This document shows positions 16,103 to 24,558 of a stretch of 26,117 nt of DNA, piece by piece (the first letter of the stretch is position 1; every line of letters begins with the position of its first letter). Made by a program: the position numbers and the translations under genes. The notes beneath the pieces were generated by a model. That model ran no database searches and was not told where the DNA came from. It was given only the letters and a program-made list of their open reading frames with translations. This DNA is from CAYNRG01 sp047974855 (GTDB lineage Bacteria; Bacillota_I; Bacilli_A; Erysipelotrichales; Erysipelotrichaceae), in assembly GCA_047974855.1 (NCBI GenBank), contig JBKECT010000039.1, positions 1 to 26,117 on the forward strand. The letters run 5' to 3'.

Positions 16103-19100
16103 ATGGTAGAAAAGAAAAATGACATAGCGAGTAATTTAACTCCATCTGCGGATACACAAGAAGATGGAGTGGTTTCATTTTCTGCACCTGCAGAAGTTGA
16201 AAACACAAAAGAAAAAAAGAAAACAACCAGAAAGAAAAAAGCAACAGGAGAAGAAAATTCAAGCACTCCTACAAAAAAGAAAACTACAGCAAAGAAAACT
16301 ACTGGTGATGGTGCAGCGCCAAAGAAAAAAACAACCAGAAAAAAGAAAGATTCCGATGAAAAAAATAATTTAGATTTAGTAATTTCTAGTACCTCTTCTG
16401 AATCTGCAAAATCTGATACTATATCAGCAGAAAATGTAATTGGTAGCGATGATTCTCTTGTGGATAACTCTGCTCAACTTACAGAAAACACAGTTACATC
16501 TGTCATGGATAATGGTGTCAGCGAAGCTTCTGCCACAATAGAAGACTCAATCCAAGCTATAGATGATGTAGTAAATAGTGACACTGAGACAAGCGATGTT
16601 GTAGAAGTTTCTATTGATAATGTCATTGAAGAAACTACTGTTACACTTGATGACACTTCCCATACGGTAGATGATGTAATAAATAGTGACACTGAGACAA
16701 GCGATGTTGTAGAAGTTTCTATTGATAATGTCATTGAAGAAACTACTGCTACACTTGATGACACTGCCCATACAGTAGATGATATAGTAAATAATGACAC
16801 TGAGACAAGCGATGTTGTAGAGGGTTCTATTGATAATGTCATTGAAGAAACTACTGTTACACTTGATGACACTGCCCATACAGTAGATGATATAGTAAAT
16901 AATGACACTGAGACAAGCGATGTTGTAGAGGTTGCTATCGATAATGCCATTGAAGAAACTACAGCATCAAATGAAATCATCAAAAATACTTCTGCCGCTA
17001 CTACCGATGCCGAGAAAACTATAACTTTGAAAAAAGTGTCCGATAGTGTCACAACAGATTCTACAGCACCAAAACGTAAAACAAAGTTTTGGAAAAAACT
17101 CCTGGCATCATTGATTGTTATTATTCTCGCTGTAGCTCTTATTGTTGGAAGCCTTGGCGGATATTATGTTTATAACACACTGCAATCAACCCCTGATTTA
17201 GTTATGAGTGACTTCATTTCACAGGAATCTTCTATTGTTTATGACAGTGAGGGAGAAGTCATTTCTGAACTTGGCGCATACTTGCGTGAGAATGTAACTT
17301 ACGAGGAATTACCAACATCTGTTATTGATGCCTTCATCTCGATTGAAGACTCTCGTTATTTCACTCATCCAGGTTTTGATATCCCTCGTTTTACTAAGGC
17401 TTTTATCGAAAATCTTAAAACTATGTCATTTGAACAAGGTGGATCAACTTTCACAATGCAATTAGTAAAAAATACTTATTTTACCTTGGATGATATTAAT
17501 AATTCAGTTTTGGCTGACAAATCTATTCCACGAAAACTTCAAGAAATTTATCTATCATTAAAGCTAGAGACAGAAATGTCAAAAGAAGATATTTTCATTA
17601 ATTATTTAAATAAACTAAATTTTGGAGGAAACATTCGAGGAATTCAAAAAGGAGCTCTTTACTATTTCGGAAAAAATGTCTCAGAATTAAATTTATCAGA
17701 GGCTGCTTTGTTATCGGGGATTGTCAATCTCCCTAACGCTTACAACCCTTATACCTATCTTGATCGAGCTACTGAAAGAAGAAATACCGTTCTCGATCTA
17801 ATGGCTTATCACGGATACATTTCAAAGGAAGAATGCGATCTAGCAAAAGCCATCAATGTAGAGGATTTGTTAATTGGTGAAGATTATACTTATAGCAACA
17901 CGGACAGCTCCTACCAAAGTTATCTTGATACAGTTATTCAAGAAGCAATAGAGTTAACCGGAAAAGACCCAGCTTTAGCAAGTATGAAAATTTATACTTA
18001 CATGGATAGGGATGTCCAAGACGTTATGGATGGCATTCAAAATGGAACTGTCGAAATTCCATTCCCTGATGATTTAATGCAAATTGCTATGGTTTCTATC
18101 GATAATAGCACAGGTGCAATCGTAGCGATTGGTGGTGGCCGTAACTATGAAGGTGCTCGCTTACTTAATCGAGCTACTTCCGGATTTAAGCAACCAGGTT
18201 CAGCGGTGAAGCCTTTCCTTTCTTACGCACTTGCTTTCGAGCATTTGTATTGGTCAAGTAATCACGTTCTAACCGATCGCCCTATAACTTATCGTGGTGG
18301 ATCTCTTGTTCTTAAAAACTTTGATGGTCAATATCGTGGTGATGTTACTTTGCAACAAGCTGTTGGTCAATCACTAAACATTCCCGCTATTGAAGCCTTG
18401 CAAGCTGTCATTGACGAAATTGGAAAAGAAGAAGTCGTGAAGTACCTTCAAACAATAGGATTTACAAAAGTAACTGAAGAAAACTTTGATACAAGTTACG
18501 CTATTGGTGGTACCTCTTATGAAACAACCGTTTTAGAGATGGCTGGCGCACATGCAATGCTGATTAACAACGGAATCTATAATGAACCGCACACCATTCA
18601 AAAAATAGTTTTACAAGATGGAACAACAATCTACCCAGAAAACCAAAGTGTAAAAGCACTAAGTTCTGGTGCCGCTTATCAAGCAGCTCAACTTATGAGA
18701 TATTGTGTCGAAGGTCCATATTTCAACTATATGCAAATTTTAAAAAGAGATTATGCAGTTTATGCAAAAACTGGTACCACTGACTGGGGTAGTGATGGCT
18801 TAGTCTATAACATCCCTCGAGGTGCAGCAAAAGATAAATGGATGGTTTCTTCTACTACCAATTACACTACTGCAGTTTGGGTTGGCTATGATAAAGGAGT
18901 TAAAGATAAAGGAACTTATTTCAATTCTTATAAGAGTTCACTAAACTTAACTGGAAGAATTAGCTCTCTGTTGTTAGATACACTACATGAAGATGAAGAG
19001 GATCCAAGCGATATTGTTCGCCCTGATGACATTGAAACAATCAGCTATGTTTTAGGTAGTTGGCCATACGCTTACCTTGAATCTTGGATGGATCCTTCTA

Positions 19101-19525
19101 TATCTACAACAACTGAAATTAGAAAAGGTCATCCAGAACTAGTTTCAATTCAGAATTCCTTAGACGCTTCATCACTATCTTCAGAATTAGCAGGCATTGA
19201 TGTTAGCGTTTTAGAAGACGGTACCTTAACCGTAACCTGGCATGCAAGTGGAAGATGTGCTAATGGAACAAAAGATTTAACTTTGAATGATGGAATCAAT
19301 TATATTGCTGCAACTGGCGCTTGCATTTTAGATCCAGCTATCTTGTTTGGATCACCACACTATTACGCAACGGTTTATATTAATGATGTACCAATCCACG
19401 AAATTAGTAGCGACAATGGCTATTATTACGGATGGCCAGGAGAAATTTATGGCAGCGTGAAAGTTTGTGGTGGTTTTTCCACAACTAATGGATCAAGCAA
19501 TACAATTTGTTCAACGCCAAAATAA
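16103..19525 (+). CDS. Class A penicillin-binding protein with large charged, repeat-containing cytoplasmic tail
   Basis: 1140 residues, much longer than the usual 650-900. A Lys-rich block (about 36-88) is followed by acidic sequence with four tandem 36-residue repeats (from residue 154) and one membrane segment (about 332-356). The GT51 glycosyltransferase domain has catalytic Glu415 in EDSRYFTHPG and QGGSTFTMQLVKN. The transpeptidase domain has Ser700 of PGSAVKPF, SLN at 757 and KTGT at 889. A C-terminal extension of about 165 residues contains four Cys. With a single N-terminal anchor, the first 330 or so residues should be cytoplasmic. GAGGTG lies 7 nt before the ATG. It polymerises and cross-links peptidoglycan. 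It is the only plus-strand gene here, so the locus may have been rearranged. Confidence 0.93.
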   Translation: MVEKKNDIASNLTPSADTQEDGVVSFSAPAEVENTKEKKKTTRKKKATGEENSSTPTKKKTTAKKTTGDGAAPKKKTTRKKKDSDEKNNLDLVISSTSSESAKSDTISAENVIGSDDSLVDNSAQLTENTVTSVMDNGVSEASATIEDSIQAIDDVVNSDTETSDVVEVSIDNVIEETTVTLDDTSHTVDDVINSDTETSDVVEVSIDNVIEETTATLDDTAHTVDDIVNNDTETSDVVEGSIDNVIEETTVTLDDTAHTVDDIVNNDTETSDVVEVAIDNAIEETTASNEIIKNTSAATTDAEKTITLKKVSDSVTTDSTAPKRKTKFWKKLLASLIVIILAVALIVGSLGGYYVYNTLQSTPDLVMSDFISQESSIVYDSEGEVISELGAYLRENVTYEELPTSVIDAFISIEDSRYFTHPGFDIPRFTKAFIENLKTMSFEQGGSTFTMQLVKNTYFTLDDINNSVLADKSIPRKLQEIYLSLKLETEMSKEDIFINYLNKLNFGGNIRGIQKGALYYFGKNVSELNLSEAALLSGIVNLPNAYNPYTYLDRATERRNTVLDLMAYHGYISKEECDLAKAINVEDLLIGEDYTYSNTDSSYQSYLDTVIQEAIELTGKDPALASMKIYTYMDRDVQDVMDGIQNGTVEIPFPDDLMQIAMVSIDNSTGAIVAIGGGRNYEGARLLNRATSGFKQPGSAVKPFLSYALAFEHLYWSSNHVLTDRPITYRGGSLVLKNFDGQYRGDVTLQQAVGQSLNIPAIEALQAVIDEIGKEEVVKYLQTIGFTKVTEENFDTSYAIGGTSYETTVLEMAGAHAMLINNGIYNEPHTIQKIVLQDGTTIYPENQSVKALSSGAAYQAAQLMRYCVEGPYFNYMQILKRDYAVYAKTGTTDWGSDGLVYNIPRGAAKDKWMVSSTTNYTTAVWVGYDKGVKDKGTYFNSYKSSLNLTGRISSLLLDTLHEDEEDPSDIVRPDDIETISYVLGSWPYAYLESWMDPSISTTTEIRKGHPELVSIQNSLDASSLSSELAGIDVSVLEDGTLTVTWHASGRCANGTKDLTLNDGINYIAATGACILDPAILFGSPHYYATVYINDVPIHEISSDNGYYYGWPGEIYGSVKVCGGFSTTNGSSNTICSTPK
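16562..16964 (+). repeat. 108-bp tandem repeats (four copies, last partial) in the PBP gene
   Basis: Units begin at 16562, 16670, 16778 and 16886, exactly 108 bp (36 codons) apart, and are nearly identical in DNA. Each encodes DDxVNxDTETSDVVE plus SIDNVIEETT and a TLDDT-HTV end. There are about 11 Asp/Glu and no Lys/Arg per unit. The fourth diverges after IEETT. A degenerate half-unit (ATIEDSIQAI) precedes the array. Low divergence suggests recent expansion or conversion and copy number may vary between strains. Confidence 0.95.
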
Positions 19526-19533
19526 TAATCAAA

Positions 19534-19564
19534 AAAAAATTGCAAGTAATTATTGCAATTTTTT
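19534..19564. terminator. Bidirectional terminator between convergent PBP gene and gpsA
   Basis: AAAATTGCAA and TTGCAATTTT form a 10-bp stem around a 7-nt loop, with an A-run on one side and a T-run on the other, so it can work on both strands. It lies between the two stop codons and touches the gpsA stop. Confidence 0.85.
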
Positions 19565-20561
19565 ATTCTATCTCTGACTTCAAATCACGCGACATTAAGT
19601 CTTGTATCGCCAAATGTGGTTGTTTTCCCTCGTATAATACACGGTATACTTCTGTTGTAATAGGCATTTCAATTCCTTGTCGAATTGCTTCCTCATAGAC
19701 TACTTTTGCCGTCATTGCTCCCTCAACTGTTTTTGTATTTTTTTCCCAAAAGTCTTTAGCTGAATTTTCTTTCCCAATTTGGTATCCTGCTTGAAAATTT
19801 CTCGAATGATGAGAAGTACATGTCACAATCAAGTCTCCAACTCCAGTTAATCCTAAAAATGTTTCAGGTTTTCCACCTTGTGCAATCCCAAACCGAGACA
19901 TTTCAGCAAGTCCGCGTGTCATTAGAGCTGCTCTTGCATTGTCTCCTTGATTTAATCCTGATAAAATTCCACTGGCAATAGCTAAAACATTTTTTAATGC
20001 CACTCCTATTTCTGCACCTATGACATCCGTATTCCGATATACTCTGAATTTATCATTTGAAAACAATTCTTGAACTATAATCGCTGAGTCTTCATTCTCA
20101 CAAACCGCATTAACACTAGTTAGTAGTCCCTCAACAACCTCTTCTGCATGGGATGGACCTATGAGTGAAATAACATCTTTTAATTTTGTTGGATCCATCG
20201 CTTTTTTAATAGTTACCGATAGCCTTTCATGAGTATCTGGATGAAATCCTTTAGCTACATTTATAATCATAACTTTCTTTGTAACTATTGGGCTAATTTG
20301 TTGGCATATTGATTCAATTGCCTTTGTAGGTACTGCCAACAACAATATGTCTGCATCTTCAACACAATCAATCGTTGTTGTTGCCTTTAGTTTTGGACTT
20401 AAATTCACTCCCTCAAAGTATTTACTATTTTGATGGTTTTCCTGAATATCCTTAACTTCGTTCTCATCAATTCCCCAAATAGTGACATCAACATTGTTAC
20501 TTGCTAAAACTTGTGCCAAAGCCGTTCCCCAGCTTCCACTTCCTAAAATACAAATTTTCAT
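19563..20561 (-). CDS. gpsA: NAD(P)-dependent glycerol-3-phosphate dehydrogenase GpsA
   Basis: 332 residues. GpsA reduces dihydroxyacetone phosphate to sn-glycerol-3-phosphate for phospholipid synthesis. It has the Rossmann motif LGSGSWGTALAQ, GPSHAEEV, the catalytic Lys segment GVALKNVLAIASG, and LTGVGDLIVTCTS. Three in-frame ATGs lie close together (20570, 20567, 20561); I prefer 20561, giving MKICILG and a 9-nt gap from AAAGGA. The two earlier ones crowd the Shine-Dalgarno and overlap the der stop. Last gene of its operon, ended by the shared terminator. Confidence 0.95.
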   Translation of the reverse strand: MKICILGSGSWGTALAQVLASNNVDVTIWGIDENEVKDIQENHQNSKYFEGVNLSPKLKATTTIDCVEDADILLLAVPTKAIESICQQISPIVTKKVMIINVAKGFHPDTHERLSVTIKKAMDPTKLKDVISLIGPSHAEEVVEGLLTSVNAVCENEDSAIIVQELFSNDKFRVYRNTDVIGAEIGVALKNVLAIASGILSGLNQGDNARAALMTRGLAEMSRFGIAQGGKPETFLGLTGVGDLIVTCTSHHSRNFQAGYQIGKENSAKDFWEKNTKTVEGAMTAKVVYEEAIRQGIEMPITTEVYRVLYEGKQPHLAIQDLMSRDLKSEIE

Positions 20562-20566
20562 TTTCA

Positions 20567-21874
20567 TCATTCCTTTTCTCTTATAATTAAACGAATTGGT
20601 GAACCATCAAATCCAAATGATTCTCGCAGACGATTCTCAATATAGCGCTTGTAACTAAAATGCATTAAATCTGCATTATTTACTGACAATACAAACGTTG
20701 GAGGTGCAACTGCAACTTGTGTTGCATAATATATCTTAAGCCTTTTTCCATTAATCGCTGGGGCAGGAGTTATCATTTGAGCATCCAATACCACTTCATT
20801 TAATACATTAGTCGCAATTCTCAACTGACTATATTGATAAACATCTTTAATCATTGGTATAATATTTTGTATTTTTTGTTTTGTTTTTGCTGAAAGAAAT
20901 AAAATCGGTGCATAACTTAGATATAAGAATTCTGCTCGAATTAATTCTGTTATTTTATTCATTGTTTTATCATCTTTTTCTACGATATCCCATTTGTTAT
21001 AGATAATTATAATGGGTTTCCCTGCCTCGTGAGCATATCCTGCTACATGTTTATCTTGGTCAGTAATCCCCTTCTCTCCATCTAGAAGAAACAAAATCAC
21101 ATCTGCTCTTTCAATCGCAGTCATCGCTCTTAAAACTGAATACTTTTCTATTTTTTCATAAACTTTACCACGTTTGCGAATTCCCGCTGTATCAACAATC
21201 ACAAAATCTTCACCATCTTTTGAAAATCCTGTATCAATTGCATCCCTTGTTGTTCCTTCAATGTCACTAACAATAACGCGTTCTTCATTTAAGATTGCAT
21301 TAACTAAACTAGATTTTCCTACATTAGGTCTTCCAATACAGGCAAATCGAATACTATTTTGATTTTCTTCATAATTGTCTTCTGGAAATAAAGAAATCGC
21401 TTCATCTAAAATATCACCAATCCCAATTCCATGTTCTCCACTTACAGCATACGGTGTTCCTAATCCTAAATTATAAAACTCATATGTTAAATCTATTTGA
21501 GAGACATCATCCACTTTATTTACTGCAAGAATTACAGGTTTTTTTTGCCGTTGAAGCATAGTAGCAATATATTCATCATCAATGGTTACACCATCTTTAC
21601 CAGCCACCACAAAAATAATCACATCTGCTTCTTCAATAGCAATCTCTACTTGTGCCTTTATTTCTTCTTGAAATGGTTGATCTAGAAGTTGTATTCCACC
21701 TGTATCAATAATCCTAAATTCCTTTGTGAGCCATTCGCCTTTACCATAAATTCGGTCACGCGTTACTCCTGCTGTATCCTCAACTATAGATAATCTCTCT
21801 CCTATGAAGCGATTAAAAAGCGTTGATTTCCCAACGTTCGGTCTTCCAACAACTGCAATAATCCCATCCATCAT
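20567..21874 (-). CDS. der: Ribosome assembly GTPase Der (EngA)
   Basis: 435 residues with the tandem G domains unique to Der, which acts in 50S maturation. Domain 1 has GRPNVGKSTLFNRF, DTAGV and NKVD; domain 2 has GRPNVGKSSLVNAI, DTAGIRKRGK and NKWD; a KH-like C-terminal domain follows, ending GSPIRLIIREKE. The ATG at 21874 has AGGAG 7 nt upstream. The cmk stop lies 10 nt before it and gpsA follows directly. Grouping with cmk and gpsA is common in Bacillota. Confidence 0.97.
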   Translation of the reverse strand: MMDGIIAVVGRPNVGKSTLFNRFIGERLSIVEDTAGVTRDRIYGKGEWLTKEFRIIDTGGIQLLDQPFQEEIKAQVEIAIEEADVIIFVVAGKDGVTIDDEYIATMLQRQKKPVILAVNKVDDVSQIDLTYEFYNLGLGTPYAVSGEHGIGIGDILDEAISLFPEDNYEENQNSIRFACIGRPNVGKSSLVNAILNEERVIVSDIEGTTRDAIDTGFSKDGEDFVIVDTAGIRKRGKVYEKIEKYSVLRAMTAIERADVILFLLDGEKGITDQDKHVAGYAHEAGKPIIIIYNKWDIVEKDDKTMNKITELIRAEFLYLSYAPILFLSAKTKQKIQNIIPMIKDVYQYSQLRIATNVLNEVVLDAQMITPAPAINGKRLKIYYATQVAVAPPTFVLSVNNADLMHFSYKRYIENRLRESFGFDGSPIRLIIREKE

Positions 21875-21884
21875 TTTATTTCTC

Positions 21885-22550
21885 CTACATTTCTTTTATC
21901 TTATTTTGAATAATTTTCTCTATGGTGTCTACCACTTCTTCTATTGTCATGTCTGTTGTATCCACAACTAATGCATCTGTTGCCTGTAATAATGGACTAT
22001 TTATCCGATTTTGATCTTGCTCATCACGTTGCACTATTTGTTTTTTTAAGACTTCTAAATCTGTTTCAATCCCTTTTTGTTTATTTTCTAAAAATCTTCT
22101 TTCTGCTCGTGTGTTTGCATCTGCAGTCAAAAAAATCTTTACTTCGGCGTCCGGCAACACCACAGTTCCAATATCACGTCCATCCATCACAATCCCTTTT
22201 CCTTTTGCGATGGCTTGTTGTTGCTTAACCATCTCTTTACGAACATTCAATAACTTTCCAACATCACTTGCTCCTAAAGAAATATTTCCATGACGTAACT
22301 GTTTTGTCACATTTTCATCATTTAAATAAACTTCGTCATTACCAGAAAAGCGAATATCCATTCCTTTAATTATTCGAAGCACTTCACTTTCATCATCTAA
22401 AGAAATTCCATTTTGAACACTCAAATAAGCCACGCACCGATACATTGCTCCTGTGTCTAAGTATTGATACCCTAACCTTTTGGCTAATTCTTTAGCAATC
22501 GTCCCTTTTCCAGCTGCAGTTGGCCCATCAATTGCAACATTGATTCTCAT
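21885..22550 (-). CDS. cmk: Cytidylate kinase Cmk
   Basis: 221 residues. Cmk phosphorylates CMP and dCMP. It shows the P-loop DGPTAAGKGTIAK, the DTGAMYRCVA substrate segment, GRDIGTVVLPDA, and the lid region RAERRFLENKQKG. The ATG at 22550 overlaps the stop of the upstream gene as TAATG, with GAGG 9 nt upstream, so translation is probably coupled to the unknown membrane protein. der follows. Confidence 0.97.
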   Translation of the reverse strand: MRINVAIDGPTAAGKGTIAKELAKRLGYQYLDTGAMYRCVAYLSVQNGISLDDESEVLRIIKGMDIRFSGNDEVYLNDENVTKQLRHGNISLGASDVGKLLNVRKEMVKQQQAIAKGKGIVMDGRDIGTVVLPDAEVKIFLTADANTRAERRFLENKQKGIETDLEVLKKQIVQRDEQDQNRINSPLLQATDALVVDTTDMTIEEVVDTIEKIIQNKIKEM

Positions 22551-23629
22551 TAAATTAATCCTCTATTTAACAAAATCCAATATACCGCTACTCCTACTAC
22601 AACCAAACAAATTAGGATAAAAATAATCAAAATAAAATTTAACATACGGTTAGAATTATCAAACTTCTCTTCCATCTCTGTCAAATTTCCCTTATATTCG
22701 TCCAACTCCATTTTAATTTGTGTTGTTTCTCTTAGTAAAGTTTCTCTCTCTGTTCTTTCTTGAACTAATTGTCTTTCTAATTGTTTTGACTGCTTAGAAC
22801 TTGGGTAGCTTTCTTCAAACGGAGAGGCAACATATTGTGTTTGTGGTTGTTCCACACTCTGTTGTGCTACGAATTGTGAAAAATCACTTTCAAATTCAGA
22901 GCTTTTACTGTACTCAGGTGTTCCTGTTAACATCGTTGTTTCATCAAAATAACGCTGATTATTTTTTGTCTCTGGTTGAATTTTTTCATTTGTGTATCCA
23001 AAAGGAGAAATAACCTCTTGTTGCCTATACGTTGCGTATTCCTCAACTTGTGACTGCCCTCTTTGTGCTCGTGGTGGTTCTTGAAAGGACACTTCATCCT
23101 CCGCATCTCCCCATCGCTGTAAAGTTGCGGTTTCTAATAGTGCTTTTTCTGACTTTTCGTGAGCCACTCTTTCTCTTACTTGAACTGGTTTCTCTCCACG
23201 AATTTCACTAAGAAGCTTTGATTGCAGCTGATCTTCTGTCGTGATTCCTTGTTCACGATTATAAGATTTAACTTCATCTAATAAATATTCATCCAAATAT
23301 TCATTGTCAAAAGTAGCCATCTTTTGAGTATTTTCCATAGCTCTTTTTTTCTCTTGAGCTAAATCTACCCTCGCTTCAAGTTCTTGGTAATCTTCTCCAA
23401 ATAAGTCCTCTTCCTCTTCAAAGAAATCATCCTTCCAAATGTTAGGTCGAACTCTTTCAGGCTCAGTTGCTTTTGGTTTTTCAGCAATCTCTTGAAACTC
23501 TTCTTCATCAATTTTATTTAATCTATTCGCAAAGTAAGATAAATCATTTGGAATTGCTTTTTCATCTACATCATTTTGTAAATCATTTCTCAAATCTTCA
23601 TATTTTGCAGTACGTGAAAATTTACTCAT
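22550..23629 (-). CDS. Unrecognised tail-anchored coiled-coil membrane protein, first gene of the cmk-der-gpsA operon
   Basis: 359 residues, family not recognised. The long hydrophilic region is acidic and Gln/Glu-rich, with a compact N-terminal part (KYEDLRNDLQNDVDEK, then YFANRLNKIDEEEF), a probably disordered middle, a likely coiled coil at about 280-328, and a single membrane helix at about 331-353 ending NRGLI. There is no signal peptide, so most of it should face the cytoplasm. It has a clear promoter and an AGGAGG site 5 nt before its ATG, and overlaps cmk by one base. The layout suits a membrane-tethered scaffold for division, wall synthesis or another process, but nothing in the sequence proves which. 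Confidence 0.85.
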   Translation of the reverse strand: MSKFSRTAKYEDLRNDLQNDVDEKAIPNDLSYFANRLNKIDEEEFQEIAEKPKATEPERVRPNIWKDDFFEEEEDLFGEDYQELEARVDLAQEKKRAMENTQKMATFDNEYLDEYLLDEVKSYNREQGITTEDQLQSKLLSEIRGEKPVQVRERVAHEKSEKALLETATLQRWGDAEDEVSFQEPPRAQRGQSQVEEYATYRQQEVISPFGYTNEKIQPETKNNQRYFDETTMLTGTPEYSKSSEFESDFSQFVAQQSVEQPQTQYVASPFEESYPSSKQSKQLERQLVQERTERETLLRETTQIKMELDEYKGNLTEMEEKFDNSNRMLNFILIIFILICLVVVGVAVYWILLNRGLI

Positions 23630-23654
23630 ACAGACCTCCTAATTACTTTTTATT

Positions 23655-23684
23655 ATTATATCATAATAATGAACAATTTGTTAA
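23655..23684 (-). promoter_or_regulatory. Promoter of the tail-anchored protein-cmk-der-gpsA operon
   Basis: Minus strand: -35 TTAACA (23679-23684), 18-nt spacer, -10 TATAAT (23655-23660) preceded by TGA as an extended -10. The ATG is 26 nt downstream. Confidence 0.75.
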
Positions 23685-23792
23685 AAATTCCTTTGTTATT
23701 GGGACTTTTTATCGTTTCATTAAATCATTTGATTTACTCTCTACTGAATTATATGCACTCAGATATAGATATCCTATAAAAAAAAGTAGATA

Positions 23793-23827
23793 TTAACCGG
23801 TTAAAATAGATTCACTTCATGAAGGTG
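23793..23827. other. Paired palindromes in the gap upstream of the cmk operon
   Basis: TTAACCGGTTAA (23793-23804) is a perfect 12-bp palindrome. CTTCATGAAG (23815-23824) is a perfect 10-bp palindrome whose arms extend to 23813-23827 with one mismatch. They lie more than 100 bp upstream of the promoter, in the 260-base gap between ribU and the operon (23630-23889), which holds no gene I can support. They could be regulator sites or incidental. Confidence 0.4.
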
Positions 23828-23848
23828 CATAATTTTTCTATACCAATT

Positions 23849-23870
23849 AAAAAAGGACTTGACGCCCTTT
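23849..23870 (-). terminator. Intrinsic terminator after ribU
   Basis: Minus strand: AAAGGG and TCCTTT pair as 6 bp (one G-T) around a 7-nt loop, with a run of six T at the 3' side. It lies about 20 nt after the ribU stop. Confidence 0.65.
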
Positions 23871-23889
23871 CAATTTTATTCCATTTAAT

Positions 23890-24477
23890 TTACTTTAGTA
23901 ATGGTGAAATTCGCTTGTAAAGAACCACTGTTATTAACGAAACAGAAACTGATTTCAATATGTTAAATGGCGTTGTTGCCAATAAAACAAAAGTAAATTT
24001 ATTTTTGATTATCGGTATAATTGCAGTTCCTGCTTCAATAATTTTTTCCATAGGAAATCCCATATTTGCATACATTGGTAGTATTACAAAATAATTCAAT
24101 ACTGCTGCAATGATAATCATACTAACACATCCAATAACTAACCCTATAACGGCTCCTTTGAAACTTTTATTTTTTTTGTAATAATAAGCTGCAGGGACAA
24201 CTAATGCACATCCCATTAAAAAATTAGCAAATTCCCCTACATATCCTGTGGTTGTTGATCTAAAAATAATTTCAAATAAAATTTTTAAAGCTTCTATCGC
24301 AATAGCTGCGATAGGCCCCATTGAAAATCCACCCACCAACACAGCCACCTCACTAAAGTCTAGTTTATAAAATGATGGTGCGATTGGAATTGGGAAACTA
24401 AAAGACATCAATAAAAATGCGATAACCGATAAAATTGCAATTTGAGTCATTTTTCTTACTTTGTTGTTCTTTGTCAT
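23890..24477 (-). CDS. ribU: Riboflavin ECF transporter S component RibU
   Basis: 195 residues with about six hydrophobic helices and the RibU-like N-terminal pattern MTQIAILSVIAFLLM, PIPIAPSFYKLDFSEVAVLVGGF and the GYVGEFANFLMGC segment. RibU binds riboflavin in the membrane and works with the shared EcfA/EcfA'/EcfT module, which is not in this window. The FMN riboswitch upstream strongly supports riboflavin as the substrate. The ATG at 24477 follows AGGAGG closely. It is a single-gene unit with its own promoter, riboswitch and terminator, suggesting the organism relies at least partly on imported riboflavin. Confidence 0.93.
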   Translation of the reverse strand: MTKNNKVRKMTQIAILSVIAFLLMSFSFPIPIAPSFYKLDFSEVAVLVGGFSMGPIAAIAIEALKILFEIIFRSTTTGYVGEFANFLMGCALVVPAAYYYKKNKSFKGAVIGLVIGCVSMIIIAAVLNYFVILPMYANMGFPMEKIIEAGTAIIPIIKNKFTFVLLATTPFNILKSVSVSLITVVLYKRISPLLK

Positions 24478-24493
24478 ATTTTCCTCCTGTCTG

Positions 24494-24536
24494 ACTACCC
24501 CTCAAGTAATAAGGAGTTTCATAAAACTTGGGTAGT
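24494..24536 (-). promoter_or_regulatory. Hairpin between FMN aptamer and ribU start (probable expression platform)
   Basis: Minus strand: ACTACC/GGTAGT and CAAGT/ACTTG make an 11-bp stem with a 3-nt bulge and an 18-nt loop. The loop contains CTCCT, complementary to the ribU Shine-Dalgarno AGGAG a few bases downstream. There is no T-run after it, so control of translation seems likelier than termination. Confidence 0.55.
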
Positions 24537-24558
24537 TTTTCAAAAAGAAAAAAACATT

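Noticed and set aside
16562..16964. Possible CRISPR-like direct repeats
   Set aside because: Units are contiguous, 108 bp, in frame and have no unique spacers, so they are a coding tandem repeat.
16474..17052. 192-residue open frame antisense to the PBP repeats, plus a second one at 16547-16879
   Set aside because: Both are shadows of the tandem array: the repeated unit lacks stops in these frames. The products are Ser/Val or Ile/Tyr-rich repeats with no recognisable domain or ribosome binding site.
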